From positions 61,113-125,112 of the forward strand of contig NZ_MDCB01000012.1 of the NCBI RefSeq assembly GCF_002939705.1: DNA of 64,000 bases, given 5' to 3'. The stretch comes from Xanthomonas albilineans (GTDB lineage Bacteria > Pseudomonadota > Gammaproteobacteria > Xanthomonadales > Xanthomonadaceae). This document shows, one piece after another, positions 36,836 through 44,858 of the stretch (its first letter is position 1; the number at the start of each line of letters is the position of its first letter). The notes beneath the pieces were generated by a model that saw only the letters and a program-made list of their open reading frames with translations, was not told where the DNA came from and did not search any database. The position numbers and the translations under genes are program-made.

Positions 36836-37810
36836 TCAGTTGCCCTCCCTGCGCGCTAGCTGCGCCAGCATCAGGCGGGCGATCGCCAGCACGATGAAGG
36901 TCACGATGAACAACACGAAGCCCAACAGCAGCAGCGCGGAGCGGTAGGTGTCGGTGGCTTCGCCGAAATCGTTGGCGATCAGTGCGGCGATCGTGGTGCC
37001 GGGTTCCAGCAGCGATGGCGATAGTCGCACCGTGTTGCCGACCACGAAGGCCACCGCCATGGTTTCGCCGAGCGCGCGTCCCAGGCCAAGGAAGATGCCA
37101 CCGATCACCGCCGAACGGGTGTAGGGCAGCACGATATCCCAACTTACTTCCCAGCGGGTGGAGCCGAGCGCGTAGGCCGATTCCTTGAGTCGGGTCGGCA
37201 CGGTCAGGAACACCTCGCGCATGACCGAAGAAATGAATGGGATCACCATGATCGCCAGGACGATACCGGCGGTGAGCAGACCGATGCCCAGTGGCGGTCC
37301 CTGGAAGATCGGCCCGATCAGCGGCAGTGTGCCGAGGTGATCGTTGAGCCAGGGCGTGACGTAGTCGGTCATCACCGGTACCAGCACGAACAGGCCCCAC
37401 ATGCCGTAGATGATCGAGGGGATGCCGGCCAGCAGTTCGATCGCGGTTCCGACCGGGCCGCGCAGCCAGCGTGGTGCCACTTCGGTGAGGAAGAAGGCGA
37501 TGCCGAAACTCACCGGCACCGCGATCAGCATCGCGATCAGTGCGGTCACCAGGGTGCCGTAGATCGGCGCCAGCGCGCCGTACTTGTTCTCGACCGGATT
37601 CCACTCGCTGGAATAGAAGAAACTCAGCCCTTGTAGTTGCAGCGCCTGGCGGCCACCCCACAGCATCGACAGTGCTGCGCTTGCCAGGGCAACGAGGACG
37701 AATACGACGGTGGCGGTCAGGATCCAGCGGAACAATCGGTCTGCGCGGGCGTCACGCAGATCGCGTTTGCGGGGCACCGTCATTGTGTCGGGAATGGCAG
37801 GGGCGTTCAT
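36836..37810 (-). CDS. pstC: Phosphate ABC transporter permease PstC
   Basis: 324 residues from the ATG at 37810; the open frame extends further upstream but without similarity. Six membrane helices, EWNPVENKYGALAPIYGTLVTALIAM and the EAA loop KESAYALGSTRWEVSWDIVLPY, then GLGRALGETMAVAFVVGN, typical of PstC. The 232-base gap to pstS1 shows no terminator, so cotranscription is possible. Confidence 0.96.
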   Translation of the reverse strand: MNAPAIPDTMTVPRKRDLRDARADRLFRWILTATVVFVLVALASAALSMLWGGRQALQLQGLSFFYSSEWNPVENKYGALAPIYGTLVTALIAMLIAVPVSFGIAFFLTEVAPRWLRGPVGTAIELLAGIPSIIYGMWGLFVLVPVMTDYVTPWLNDHLGTLPLIGPIFQGPPLGIGLLTAGIVLAIMVIPFISSVMREVFLTVPTRLKESAYALGSTRWEVSWDIVLPYTRSAVIGGIFLGLGRALGETMAVAFVVGNTVRLSPSLLEPGTTIAALIANDFGEATDTYRSALLLLGFVLFIVTFIVLAIARLMLAQLARREGN

Positions 37811-38042
37811 GGCTCGAAACTCGCCGGGACGCGCTTGCGCACGTCCCGATGGTGGCTGCGGCGGGGGGCGTCGCGCGCGGCGGGTGGCTGAGTCGGTTGC
37901 TGCGCTGATCGGAACCGGAAAGTCCAGATCACAATGTGCGCAGACGGTGTCGGGGGACTTGTAATATACAGACGTGGTTGGTTGGAGCGGGCGCCGCATC
38001 GAACGTGTCGTAGCGTGACCGCGCCGTATGGCAGTTCGGCGC

Positions 38043-39143
38043 CTATTTGAATTCCTCGTTCCAGTATGCTTCGATCTGTTGTACCAGTGCCGGAGGCAGC
38101 GGCACGTAGTGCAGTGACTCGGCTTGCGGCTGCCCCTTTTCGAACGCCCATTTGAAGAACTCCAGGGTCGCCTTGCTGCGTGCTGGGTCCTTGGCCTGCT
38201 TGGGTATCAGTATGAAATTGGTGCCGGTGATCGGCCACGCTTGCGCGGCGGTGGAGTTGGTGATGACCAGGTTGAAGTCCTTGGCGCTGGACCAGTCCGC
38301 CGCAGCCGCTGCTGCAGTGAAGCTCTCCGCATTGGGCTGCACCCAGTTGCCAGCGGCGTTCTGCAACGAAACATAGGGCATTTTGTTTTGTAGCGCGTAG
38401 GCCAGTTCGACGTAGCCGATCGCTCCCTTGATCTGTTGAACATACGAGGCCACTCCTTCGTTGCCTTTGCCACCGATGCCGCCTGGCCACTGCACCGAAG
38501 TGCCTTCGCCGACTTTGCTCTTCCACTCCTGGCTGATCTTGGACAGATAATTAGTAAAGTTGAAGCTGGTGCCCGAACCGTCGGAGCGGTGAATCAGGTT
38601 GATCTTGCCGTTGGGCAGGCGCACGCCGGGGTTCAGCGCGGTGATCGCCGGGGCATTCCATGTGGTGATCTTGCCGAGAAAAATGTCGGCCAGCAGCGCG
38701 CCGGTCAGTTTCAACTTGCCCGCTTCCATGCCCTCCAGATTGACCACCGGCACCACACCGCCGATCGCCGATGGGAATTGGCCGAGGCCAGCGGCAGCCA
38801 GTTCTGCGTTGGTCAGCGGCTTGTCCGAAGAACCGAAATCCACGGACCTAGCCTTGATCTGGGCGATACCGCCGCCAGAGCCGATCGACTGGTAGTTGAT
38901 CTTGTTGCCTGTGGCCGCGTTGTAGTCGGCCGACCATCTTGACAACAGTGGGTAGATGAAAGATGCGCCGGCGCCGGAGATTTCCGCAGCGTTCCTGGCA
39001 CCAGCAGCTGGAGCGGCGGTGGGCGTGCCGCCAGCGCGATCGGCTGCACCCTGCGATGTGCCGCCATTGCCGGGCTGGCAGGCAGAAATGGCAAAGATCA
39101 GCGCCGAGGACAGGACGGCAACACGCGCCTGCTGCAGTTTCAT
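38043..39143 (-). CDS. pstS: Phosphate-binding protein PstS, lipoprotein form
   Basis: 366 residues. The signal peptide ends in a lipobox (AISAC, Cys22), followed by a low-complexity Ala/Gly/Pro linker (about 24-50) that should tether the domain to a membrane. The binding protein proper begins ISGAGASFIYPLLSRW and carries IGSGGGIAQI, DFGSSDKPL and HRSDGSGTSFNFTNYLS, the last with the phosphate-binding Arg, Asp and Ser. About two-thirds identical to the second PstS encoded immediately upstream. A Pho-box-like site lies 55-72 bases before the start. Confidence 0.95.
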   Translation of the reverse strand: MKLQQARVAVLSSALIFAISACQPGNGGTSQGAADRAGGTPTAAPAAGARNAAEISGAGASFIYPLLSRWSADYNAATGNKINYQSIGSGGGIAQIKARSVDFGSSDKPLTNAELAAAGLGQFPSAIGGVVPVVNLEGMEAGKLKLTGALLADIFLGKITTWNAPAITALNPGVRLPNGKINLIHRSDGSGTSFNFTNYLSKISQEWKSKVGEGTSVQWPGGIGGKGNEGVASYVQQIKGAIGYVELAYALQNKMPYVSLQNAAGNWVQPNAESFTAAAAAADWSSAKDFNLVITNSTAAQAWPITGTNFILIPKQAKDPARSKATLEFFKWAFEKGQPQAESLHYVPLPPALVQQIEAYWNEEFK

Positions 39144-39197
39144 CGACTCACTCCTTAGCGAAGAGCGCCGGTGCGTCCGGCAGACGCGCGCTATGAA

Positions 39198-39215
39198 ATG
39201 ATAATTTTGTTACAA
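39198..39215 (-). promoter_or_regulatory. Candidate Pho box upstream of the lipoprotein pstS
   Basis: On the minus strand TTGTAAC-AAAA-TTATCAT, two seven-base units eleven bases apart, close to the PhoB consensus CTGTCAT-N4-CTGTCAT. Placed for activation of the gene starting at 39143. Confidence 0.5.
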
Positions 39216-39312
39216 AGTCGTGACTTGCACATTCGTTTGCGGGGTTGGGAGCTGGTTCGACCCGCGCGAAGCGGATGCCCACGCCCTGCCGCATGGAGGT
39301 TGAGCGAAGACG

Positions 39313-39337
39313 AAAACGCGGACCTTACGGCCCGCGT
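39313..39337 (-). terminator. Terminator-like hairpin between the two pstS genes
   Basis: On the minus strand ACGCGGGCC-GTAA-GGTCCGCGT followed by TTTCG. Read after the upstream pstS gene, it would reduce read-through into the lipoprotein pstS. Confidence 0.55.
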
Positions 39338-39347
39338 CGGTGGGTGT

Positions 39348-39382
39348 CGCAGGCGCCGTCGTATGTTGCGACGGCGCCTGCG
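39348..39382 (-). other. Strong mRNA hairpin after the secreted pstS
   Basis: A perfect 14-base stem (CGCAGGCGCCGTCG / CGACGGCGCCTGCG) with a seven-base loop, ten bases after the stop of the pstS at 39393-40406 and without a U-tract. It is placed like the 3' stabilising hairpins that raise the level of binding-protein mRNA. Confidence 0.6.
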
Positions 39383-39392
39383 GTGCGCCCGG

Positions 39393-40406
39393 TTACTTCA
39401 GGTTCTGCGCCCAATAGGCTTCGATCTGCTGGACAAGTGGCTCCGGTAGCGGCACGTAGTCCAACGCCTTGGCCTGCGCCTGGCCCTGCTCGAAGGACCA
39501 CTTGAAGAACTCCAGGGCCGCCTTGGAAGAGGCTGGCTTCTTGGCTTTTTTGTACATGATCGCCCAAGTCGTGGCGGTGATCGGCCATGCGTCCTGACCC
39601 GGCGCGTTGGTCATGATCAGGTTGAAGTCCTTTGCGGACTTCCAGTCGGCGGTCGCGGCCGCAGCGGAGAAAGCCTTGTCATCCGGCATGACGAAACGGC
39701 CGGCGGCATTCTTCATGCCGGTGTAGCTGAGTTTGTTCTGCAGTGCATAGGCATACTCGACATAGCCGATGCCACCACGGATTTGCTTGACGTAAGCGGC
39801 CACGCCCTCGTTGCCCTTACCGCCGATGCCGGCTGGCCACTGCACCGCCGTGCCTTCGCCGACCTTGCTCTTCCACTCCGGGCTGACCTTGGACAAGTAG
39901 TTGGTGAAATTGAAGCTGGTGCCCGAACCGTCGGAGCGATGCACGATGGTGATCTTCATGTCCGGCAGGGCGAGGCCCGGATTGAGCGCGGCGATCGCCG
40001 GGTCGTTCCACTTGGCGATCTTGCCCAGGAAGATGTGGGCCAGCACGGTGCCGTCCAACTTCATCGCGCCAGGCGCCACGCCGGTCACGTTCACCACTGG
40101 GACGATGCCGCCGATCACGACTGGGAACTGACCCAGGCCGAACTTACTCAGCTCCGCAGCACTGAGCGGTTTGTCGGACGCGCCGAAATCCACCGTCGCG
40201 GCCTCGATCTGGGCGATACCGCCGCCGGAACCGATGGACTGATAATTGATGCGGTTGCCGCTTTTCTCGGCATAGGCCGCCGACCACTTCGACAGCACCG
40301 GATAGACGAAGCTGGAGCCTGCGCCAGTGACATCAGTGGCTTGCGCCGCCAGCGAAAACGAAACGACCGCGGCGGCTGCCAGCAGTCGGAGCTTGAGGGA
40401 ACGCAT
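39393..40406 (-). CDS. pstS: Phosphate-binding protein PstS, soluble periplasmic form
   Basis: 337 residues with a standard signal peptide ending LAAQA before TDVTGAGSSFVYP; no lipobox Cys. The phosphate-binding motifs IGSGGGIAQI, DFGASDKPL and HRSDGSGTSFNFTNYLS are intact. It is the first gene of the phosphate cluster, divergent from the OprP-type porin. Presence of a free and a lipid-anchored PstS in tandem is common in Xanthomonas-type pst loci; each may serve a different phosphate range. Confidence 0.95.
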   Translation of the reverse strand: MRSLKLRLLAAAAVVSFSLAAQATDVTGAGSSFVYPVLSKWSAAYAEKSGNRINYQSIGSGGGIAQIEAATVDFGASDKPLSAAELSKFGLGQFPVVIGGIVPVVNVTGVAPGAMKLDGTVLAHIFLGKIAKWNDPAIAALNPGLALPDMKITIVHRSDGSGTSFNFTNYLSKVSPEWKSKVGEGTAVQWPAGIGGKGNEGVAAYVKQIRGGIGYVEYAYALQNKLSYTGMKNAAGRFVMPDDKAFSAAAATADWKSAKDFNLIMTNAPGQDAWPITATTWAIMYKKAKKPASSKAALEFFKWSFEQGQAQAKALDYVPLPEPLVQQIEAYWAQNLK

Positions 40407-40573
40407 CGGGAGAACTCCTGAGAAGGGTGAGATATCGGCACCCCTGCCGACATTCAGTGGAATTTCAAGGCTTTTTTGTGAAAGCCTGAAGAAGGAAATG
40501 CTTCATCTTGGTGACAGGCTGGCATGACGTTTAACTTTTTTCGACATGGATTTGACTTAAAAGCGCAATGAAT

Positions 40574-40591
40574 TTGACGGAATCTTTACAA
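40574..40591. promoter_or_regulatory. Candidate Pho box between pstS and the porin gene
   Basis: Read on the minus strand TTGTAAA-GATT-CCGTCAA, two seven-base units at eleven-base spacing. It lies 71 bases before the porin start and 168 before pstS, in the shared promoter region of 255 bases. Weaker match than the site at 39198. Confidence 0.35.
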
Positions 40592-40661
40592 CTGGTCAGA
40601 CTGTTGCTCGCCCCCTCCATATCACATCGTTGTCCAACCACCCATCTGGAGACATCCTCAA

Positions 40662-41912
40662 ATGCGTTCTCATCTACTCGCTTCGGCGATCCTTGTCAGT
40701 CTAGGTCTGATGTCGGCACCGCAGGCGTTCGCTGCGGCCAAGACCAAGACCAAGACCAGCCCTCCCGCAGTGTCCGCAGCCCAGTTGCAGCAACTGCAGG
40801 CCCAGATCGAAGCACTGCAGACCCAGGTTCAGCAGTTACAGACGCAATCGCAAGCGTTGCAGGCGCAGTCCGATGCCCAATCGGAAGTGAATGTCACCCA
40901 GGCTCAGGCCACCGAGGCGGCGCAGGCCAGTGCCAGCAAGGTCGACAAGCTCGCCAAGTTGGTCGACAACACCAAGATCGGTGGGCGGATGTTCTTCGAT
41001 CTGAGCGACGTCGACAGGACCAGCAGCGGTGCCAAGACCGCCGCCAGCGGTGTCGGTCTGGACGTCAAGCGGTTTTATCTGACTGTCGACCACTCCTTCA
41101 ACGACATCTGGTCGGCCAACCTGACCACCGATTTCCAGTACAGCTCGGCGATCTCCAGCACCGAACTGTTTGTCAAGAAGGCGTATGTGCAGGGCAAGTT
41201 CGACGACGCTTTCGGTTTGCGTATCGGTGCGGCCGATATGCCGTGGCTGCCGTTGATCGATAAGTACTACGGCTACCGTTACGTCGAAAACACCTTGAAC
41301 GACCGGATGAAGACCGCCAACTCCTCCGACTGGGGTCTGCACGCCTTCGGTGACCTCGGTACGCAGGTCAACTATGCGTTCTCGGTGGTCAACGGTGCTG
41401 GCTACAAGACCCTCGCGCGCAGCAAGGGGATGGACGTGGAAGGCCGCGTCGCCTATACGCCGATTCCGAACCTGGCCATTGCGCTGGGTGCCTACTCGGG
41501 CAAGTTGGGTAAGGAAACCGATATCCTCGAGGCTCACCACACTTACAACCGTGCCAACGCGCTGGTGGCCTACGCGGATTCGAGATTCCGCCTGGGTGGC
41601 GAATATTTCGTGGCCAAGAATCTCAATAATGTGTTGACCGTTGCCACCGACAAGATCTCCGGCTGGTCGACGTGGGGCAGCGTCGCGCTGGGCGACAACG
41701 GCATCAGCTTGTTCGGGCGTTACGACAGGGTCGATCTGAGCAAGACCTTGGACCCTTCGCTCTACGACAAGTACTGGAACGTCGGCGTCGAGTTCCCGGT
41801 GCTGAAGAACCTGAAGCTGGCGACGGTCTACAAGTACACGCGCCAGCAAGATATCAGCAAGATCGATGTGAAGACCAAGGAATTCGGCATCTGGGGCGAC
41901 ATGTCGTTCTGA
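40662..41912 (+). CDS. oprP: OprP/OprO-family phosphate-selective porin
   Basis: 416 residues. Signal peptide ending QAFAAA, then a Gln-rich predicted coiled coil (about 40-85, AAQLQQLQAQIEALQTQVQQLQ) that would trimerise in the periplasm, followed by a 16-strand-type barrel with IGGRMFFDLSDVD, LPLIDKYYGYRYVENTLNDR and the terminal Phe (GIWGDMSF) needed for Bam recognition. Divergent from the pst operon and probably under the same PhoB control. Phosphate or polyphosphate selectivity is inferred from family and place. Confidence 0.92.
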   Translation: MRSHLLASAILVSLGLMSAPQAFAAAKTKTKTSPPAVSAAQLQQLQAQIEALQTQVQQLQTQSQALQAQSDAQSEVNVTQAQATEAAQASASKVDKLAKLVDNTKIGGRMFFDLSDVDRTSSGAKTAASGVGLDVKRFYLTVDHSFNDIWSANLTTDFQYSSAISSTELFVKKAYVQGKFDDAFGLRIGAADMPWLPLIDKYYGYRYVENTLNDRMKTANSSDWGLHAFGDLGTQVNYAFSVVNGAGYKTLARSKGMDVEGRVAYTPIPNLAIALGAYSGKLGKETDILEAHHTYNRANALVAYADSRFRLGGEYFVAKNLNNVLTVATDKISGWSTWGSVALGDNGISLFGRYDRVDLSKTLDPSLYDKYWNVGVEFPVLKNLKLATVYKYTRQQDISKIDVKTKEFGIWGDMSF

Positions 41913-41946
41913 TTCGCCGATCACCGATGTTTGTCCGTTCGACCGG

Positions 41947-41977
41947 AAGGCGGCGCATTTGCGCCGCCTTCTTCGTT
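41947..41977 (+). terminator. Terminator after the porin gene
   Basis: Stem AAGGCGGCGC/GCGCCGCCTT with loop ATTT, followed by CTTCGTTTG. The nth gene converges on the other side. Confidence 0.7.
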
Positions 41978-42019
41978 TGTGGATGCGGGCGCGCTACGTC
42001 ATCGTGCTACGGGATCGTT

Positions 42020-42709
42020 TCAGCGCTCGGCTGCCGGTGTCTTGTCCTTGAACCGACACAGGTCGCGGATCACGCATTGCGGACAGTCCGGTTTGCGCGC
42101 CTTGCACACATAGCGGCCATGCAGGATCAGCCAATGGTGCGCGTCATAGAGGAATTGCGCCGGCACCCGCTTGAGCAGGGCATCCTCGACCGCACGCACA
42201 TCCTTGCCCGGCGCAAGTCCAGTGCGGTTGGCAACGCGGAAAATATGCGTGTCCACGGCCATGGTCGGCTCGCCGAAGGCGGTATTGAGCACCACGTTGG
42301 CGGTCTTACGGCCGACCCCGGGCAGGGCTTCCAGCGCATCGCGTTCGCGCGGCACCTGCTCCCCGTATTGCTCGACCAGGATGCGGCAGGTGGCGATGAC
42401 ATTCTTGGCCTTGGCGTTGAACAGACCGATGGTGGAGATGTAGCGCTTCAGTCCTTCCTCGCCCAGCGCCAGGATCGTGGCCGGCGTGTTCGCGACCGGG
42501 TACAACCGGCGGGTAGCCTTGTTGACGCCGACATCGGTGGCCTGCGCCGACAGAATCACCGCGATCAGTAATTCGAACGGGGTGCTGTACTGCAATTCCG
42601 TGGTCGGCGTTGGATTGAGCGCGGCCAGGCGCGAGAACATCTCGTGGATTTCCTCCTTGCGCAGCGTGCGTCCGCCTCGCGCGCTGCGGGTGCTCGTACT
42701 CGCACTCAC
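42020..42709 (-). CDS. nth: Endonuclease III
   Basis: DNA glycosylase/AP lyase for oxidised pyrimidines. 229 residues from the GTG at 42709, which overlaps the preceding stop as GTGA. Helix-hairpin-helix LPGVGRKTANVVLNTAFG with the catalytic Lys, the Asp of AVDTHIFRVANR, and the [4Fe-4S] cluster Cys ligands in CKARKPDCPQCVIRDLC are intact. The N-terminus is longer by a Ser/Thr/Arg-rich stretch than in close relatives that start at an internal Met. In other xanthomonads nth commonly follows rnfB; here an unrelated small gene precedes it. Confidence 0.95.
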   Translation of the reverse strand: MSASTSTRSARGGRTLRKEEIHEMFSRLAALNPTPTTELQYSTPFELLIAVILSAQATDVGVNKATRRLYPVANTPATILALGEEGLKRYISTIGLFNAKAKNVIATCRILVEQYGEQVPRERDALEALPGVGRKTANVVLNTAFGEPTMAVDTHIFRVANRTGLAPGKDVRAVEDALLKRVPAQFLYDAHHWLILHGRYVCKARKPDCPQCVIRDLCRFKDKTPAAER

Positions 42710-43086
42710 GACGAGCTCCGTGTGGCTTTGGCTTTTGCGCGGGCCAGGATCGCCGCTGCGGCTGCGGGAAGTGGTGGGGTGGCCGTGGCGGCGCTTGCCG
42801 GTGCGACACGGCGGGCCTGGCGTGCTTGCGCGCGCAGTGCCAAGCGCGCGGTACGCGCACGGTGGCGCGCGCGTGCGGCCCAGGCGATGCGCAACCGCTG
42901 CTGTGCATCCAACAACTGCGCGCGTAACTGTGGGTGCGCAGGATCCAGGGCGTCGTGGTCGGGATCGTCGCCGACATAGTCCATCAGACCACCCTCGATT
43001 GCGGCATCGAGGTTGTCGTCGAGAATCCAGCGCAGCAGCTGTAGTGGCGGGGCGGTAGCGGTAGAAGGGGTGCAGGCGTGTGGCAT
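42706..43086 (-). CDS. Ala/Arg-rich protein of unknown function
   Basis: 126 residues. The first half reads LLRWILDDNLDAAIEGGLMDYVGDD and looks folded and acidic; the second half is a basic helix of Arg, Ala and Gln repeats (AARARHRARTARLALRAQARQARR) ending in Ala/Pro. The division into an acidic head and basic tail suggests nucleic-acid or ribosome contact, but no family is recognised. It starts 12 bases after the enoyl-CoA hydratase stop and overlaps nth by four bases, so it is likely a real member of this operon. Confidence 0.65.
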   Translation of the reverse strand: MPHACTPSTATAPPLQLLRWILDDNLDAAIEGGLMDYVGDDPDHDALDPAHPQLRAQLLDAQQRLRIAWAARARHRARTARLALRAQARQARRVAPASAATATPPLPAAAAAILARAKAKATRSSS

Positions 43087-43098
43087 CGGGCAGGGGGC

Positions 43099-43881
43099 TC
43101 AACGGTTTTGAAATTGCGGTGCGCGTCGTTCCAGGAACGCCTGGGTGCCTTCGCGCATGTCCGCGCTGGAGAACAGCAGGCCGAATTGCGCGGTCTCATA
43201 CTCCAGTCCCTGCTCTATTGCGGTTTCGCCGCCGACCTGGATCGCATCGAGAATGCCGCGCAAGGCCAGCGGTGCCGCGTTGGCCAGTTGTTGGGCTATT
43301 TGCAAGGTCGTCTGGCGCAGCTCGGCGGCGGCCACCACGCGGTTGACCAGGCCCAGTTGCAGGGCGCGTGCCGCGTCGATCGGCGCACCGAGCAGGCACA
43401 GTTCCAACGCCGCGGCGCGACCGGCCAGCCGCAGCAGGCGCTGGGTACCGCCGAATCCGGGGATGAGCCCGAGGTTGATTTCCGGTTGGCCTAGCCGGAC
43501 GCTGTCGGCGGCCACCCGCAGATGGCAGGCCATCGCCAGTTCCAGCCCACCGCCGAGCGCAAAGCCATTAATCATCGCCAGCACCGGCTTGGACAGGCGT
43601 TCGATGCGGCGCATGAGGCGTTGGCCCAGTTGCGAGAAATCGCGGCCCTGCATCGGTGTCAATGCGTTCATTTCGGCGATGTCGGCACCGGCGACGAAGG
43701 CTTTTTCGCCAGCCCCTGTCAGCACCACCACGCGGATCTGCGGGTCGTCCTCGGCTGTGGCGAAGGCTGTATCCAGCGCCAGTAATATCTGCCGATTCAA
43801 TGCGTTGAGCTTGTCGGCCCGGTTGACGGTGAGGATGCGGATCGCCCCCTGGGTATCGGCGAGGATTGGTGTGCCGGACAT
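43099..43881 (-). CDS. Enoyl-CoA hydratase/isomerase family protein
   Basis: 260 residues from the ATG at 43881, which has AGGA six bases before it. Crotonase fold: oxyanion-hole segments KAFVAGADIAEM and NGFALGGGLELAMACHLRVA, then LGQPEINLGLIPGFGGTQRL, where both acidic residues of true hydratases (Glu in GLELAM and Glu in QPEINLG) are present. Either fatty-acid beta-oxidation or another acyl-CoA pathway is possible. Heads the operon with the small Ala/Arg protein and nth. Confidence 0.92.
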   Translation of the reverse strand: MSGTPILADTQGAIRILTVNRADKLNALNRQILLALDTAFATAEDDPQIRVVVLTGAGEKAFVAGADIAEMNALTPMQGRDFSQLGQRLMRRIERLSKPVLAMINGFALGGGLELAMACHLRVAADSVRLGQPEINLGLIPGFGGTQRLLRLAGRAAALELCLLGAPIDAARALQLGLVNRVVAAAELRQTTLQIAQQLANAAPLALRGILDAIQVGGETAIEQGLEYETAQFGLLFSSADMREGTQAFLERRAPQFQNR

Positions 43882-44042
43882 GCGCATTCCTGGTTGTAAA
43901 GAAATTGTTAGGGGAACTCCGCGCCGTCTGCTTCTGTCTGATACAGCGTCGTCGGTGGCGGTTATGCGCCGCGGCAGCTATCCTAGCGCGTCATCTCAGG
44001 CGGCATTGGCCGTCCTGTGCCACCACCCTGGAGAATTGTTTG

Positions 44043-44744
44043 ATGAAGTTGCGTTCTATTGCGGTCGCTGTCGCGGCCCTGGCCCTGAGCGGCAATGCGT
44101 TCGCCCAGGACACCTCGTCCGAAAAGGGCAAGCTGAGCTATTACTTCGGTTACGACTACGGCAACAATCTTGCCGAACTGTCCGGCCGTGGCGAGCAGCT
44201 GGATATCAATGCGGTGGTGAAGGGCTTGCAGGATGCCTACGCCAAGAAGCAACCGGCGGTCACCGCCGATCAGTTGAAGCCGGCCGTCGAAGCGTTCCAG
44301 GGCCGCGAGAAGGCACGTGCCGAGCAGGCCAAGCGCGACTACGAGAAGGCCGCCGCCGAGAACAAGACCAAGAGCGAAAAGTTCATGGCTGAGAACAAGG
44401 CCAAGGCGGGTGTGCAATCGCTGCCGAGCGGCGTGCAGTACCGCGTGATCGAAGCCGGCAAGGGGGCCAAGCCGACCCAAGCCAGCACCGTGCAATTGGA
44501 AGTGTCTGGTCCGTATCCGTTTGGTCAGCGTCCGCCGCAGGCGCGTCCGCCGCAGCAGATTCCGGCGATCAAGGTCAGCGAAGTCGAGATGCAGGCCATG
44601 CGCGAGACGCTGCTGCAGATGCCGGTCGGTTCCAAGTGGGAAGTGACCCTGCCGCCTGACAAGGCCTACGGTGCCGATCCGCGCACCCCGTTCCCGCCGA
44701 ACGTGGCCGTGCAGTTCGAAATCAAGCTGGTCAGCGTCAAGTAA
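44043..44744 (+). CDS. Mip-like FKBP protein with degenerate isomerase domain
   Basis: 233 residues with a signal peptide (ending GNAFAQ) and GGAG before the ATG. The N-terminal dimerisation domain (about 25-95, KGKLSYYFGYDYGNNLAEL) and the long Lys/Glu helix (about 95-135) are typical of Mip/FkpA. The C-terminal FKBP domain keeps the frame SGVQYRVIEAGKGAKPT and LLQMPVGSKWEVTLPPDKAYG, but the segment that normally holds the catalytic Asp and aromatics (DGTxFDSS) is replaced by a Pro/Gln-rich insert (GQRPPQARPPQQIP). It may act as a periplasmic chaperone without isomerase activity. Confidence 0.85.
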   Translation: MKLRSIAVAVAALALSGNAFAQDTSSEKGKLSYYFGYDYGNNLAELSGRGEQLDINAVVKGLQDAYAKKQPAVTADQLKPAVEAFQGREKARAEQAKRDYEKAAAENKTKSEKFMAENKAKAGVQSLPSGVQYRVIEAGKGAKPTQASTVQLEVSGPYPFGQRPPQARPPQQIPAIKVSEVEMQAMRETLLQMPVGSKWEVTLPPDKAYGADPRTPFPPNVAVQFEIKLVSVK

Positions 44745-44767
44745 GCGCGACGCTTCAGTGTAAGATG

Positions 44768-44801
44768 ATTGCGCCGGCAGCGATGCCGGCGCAATTTTTT
44801 T
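44768..44801 (+). terminator. Terminator after the Mip-like gene
   Basis: Eleven-base stem ATTGCGCCGGC/GCCGGCGCAAT with a six-base loop, ending in seven Ts. Confidence 0.9.
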
Positions 44802-44858
44802 GTCGGACAAACGGCGGCGGCGTGGTGAATCGCGCTAGGCTGTAAGGTGTCCAATCCG

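Noticed and set aside
42710..43102. Extended N-terminus for nth (360-codon frame)
   Set aside because: The extra part overlaps the 126-residue gene and is Arg/Pro-rich without family similarity; the GTGA-coupled start fits the endonuclease length.
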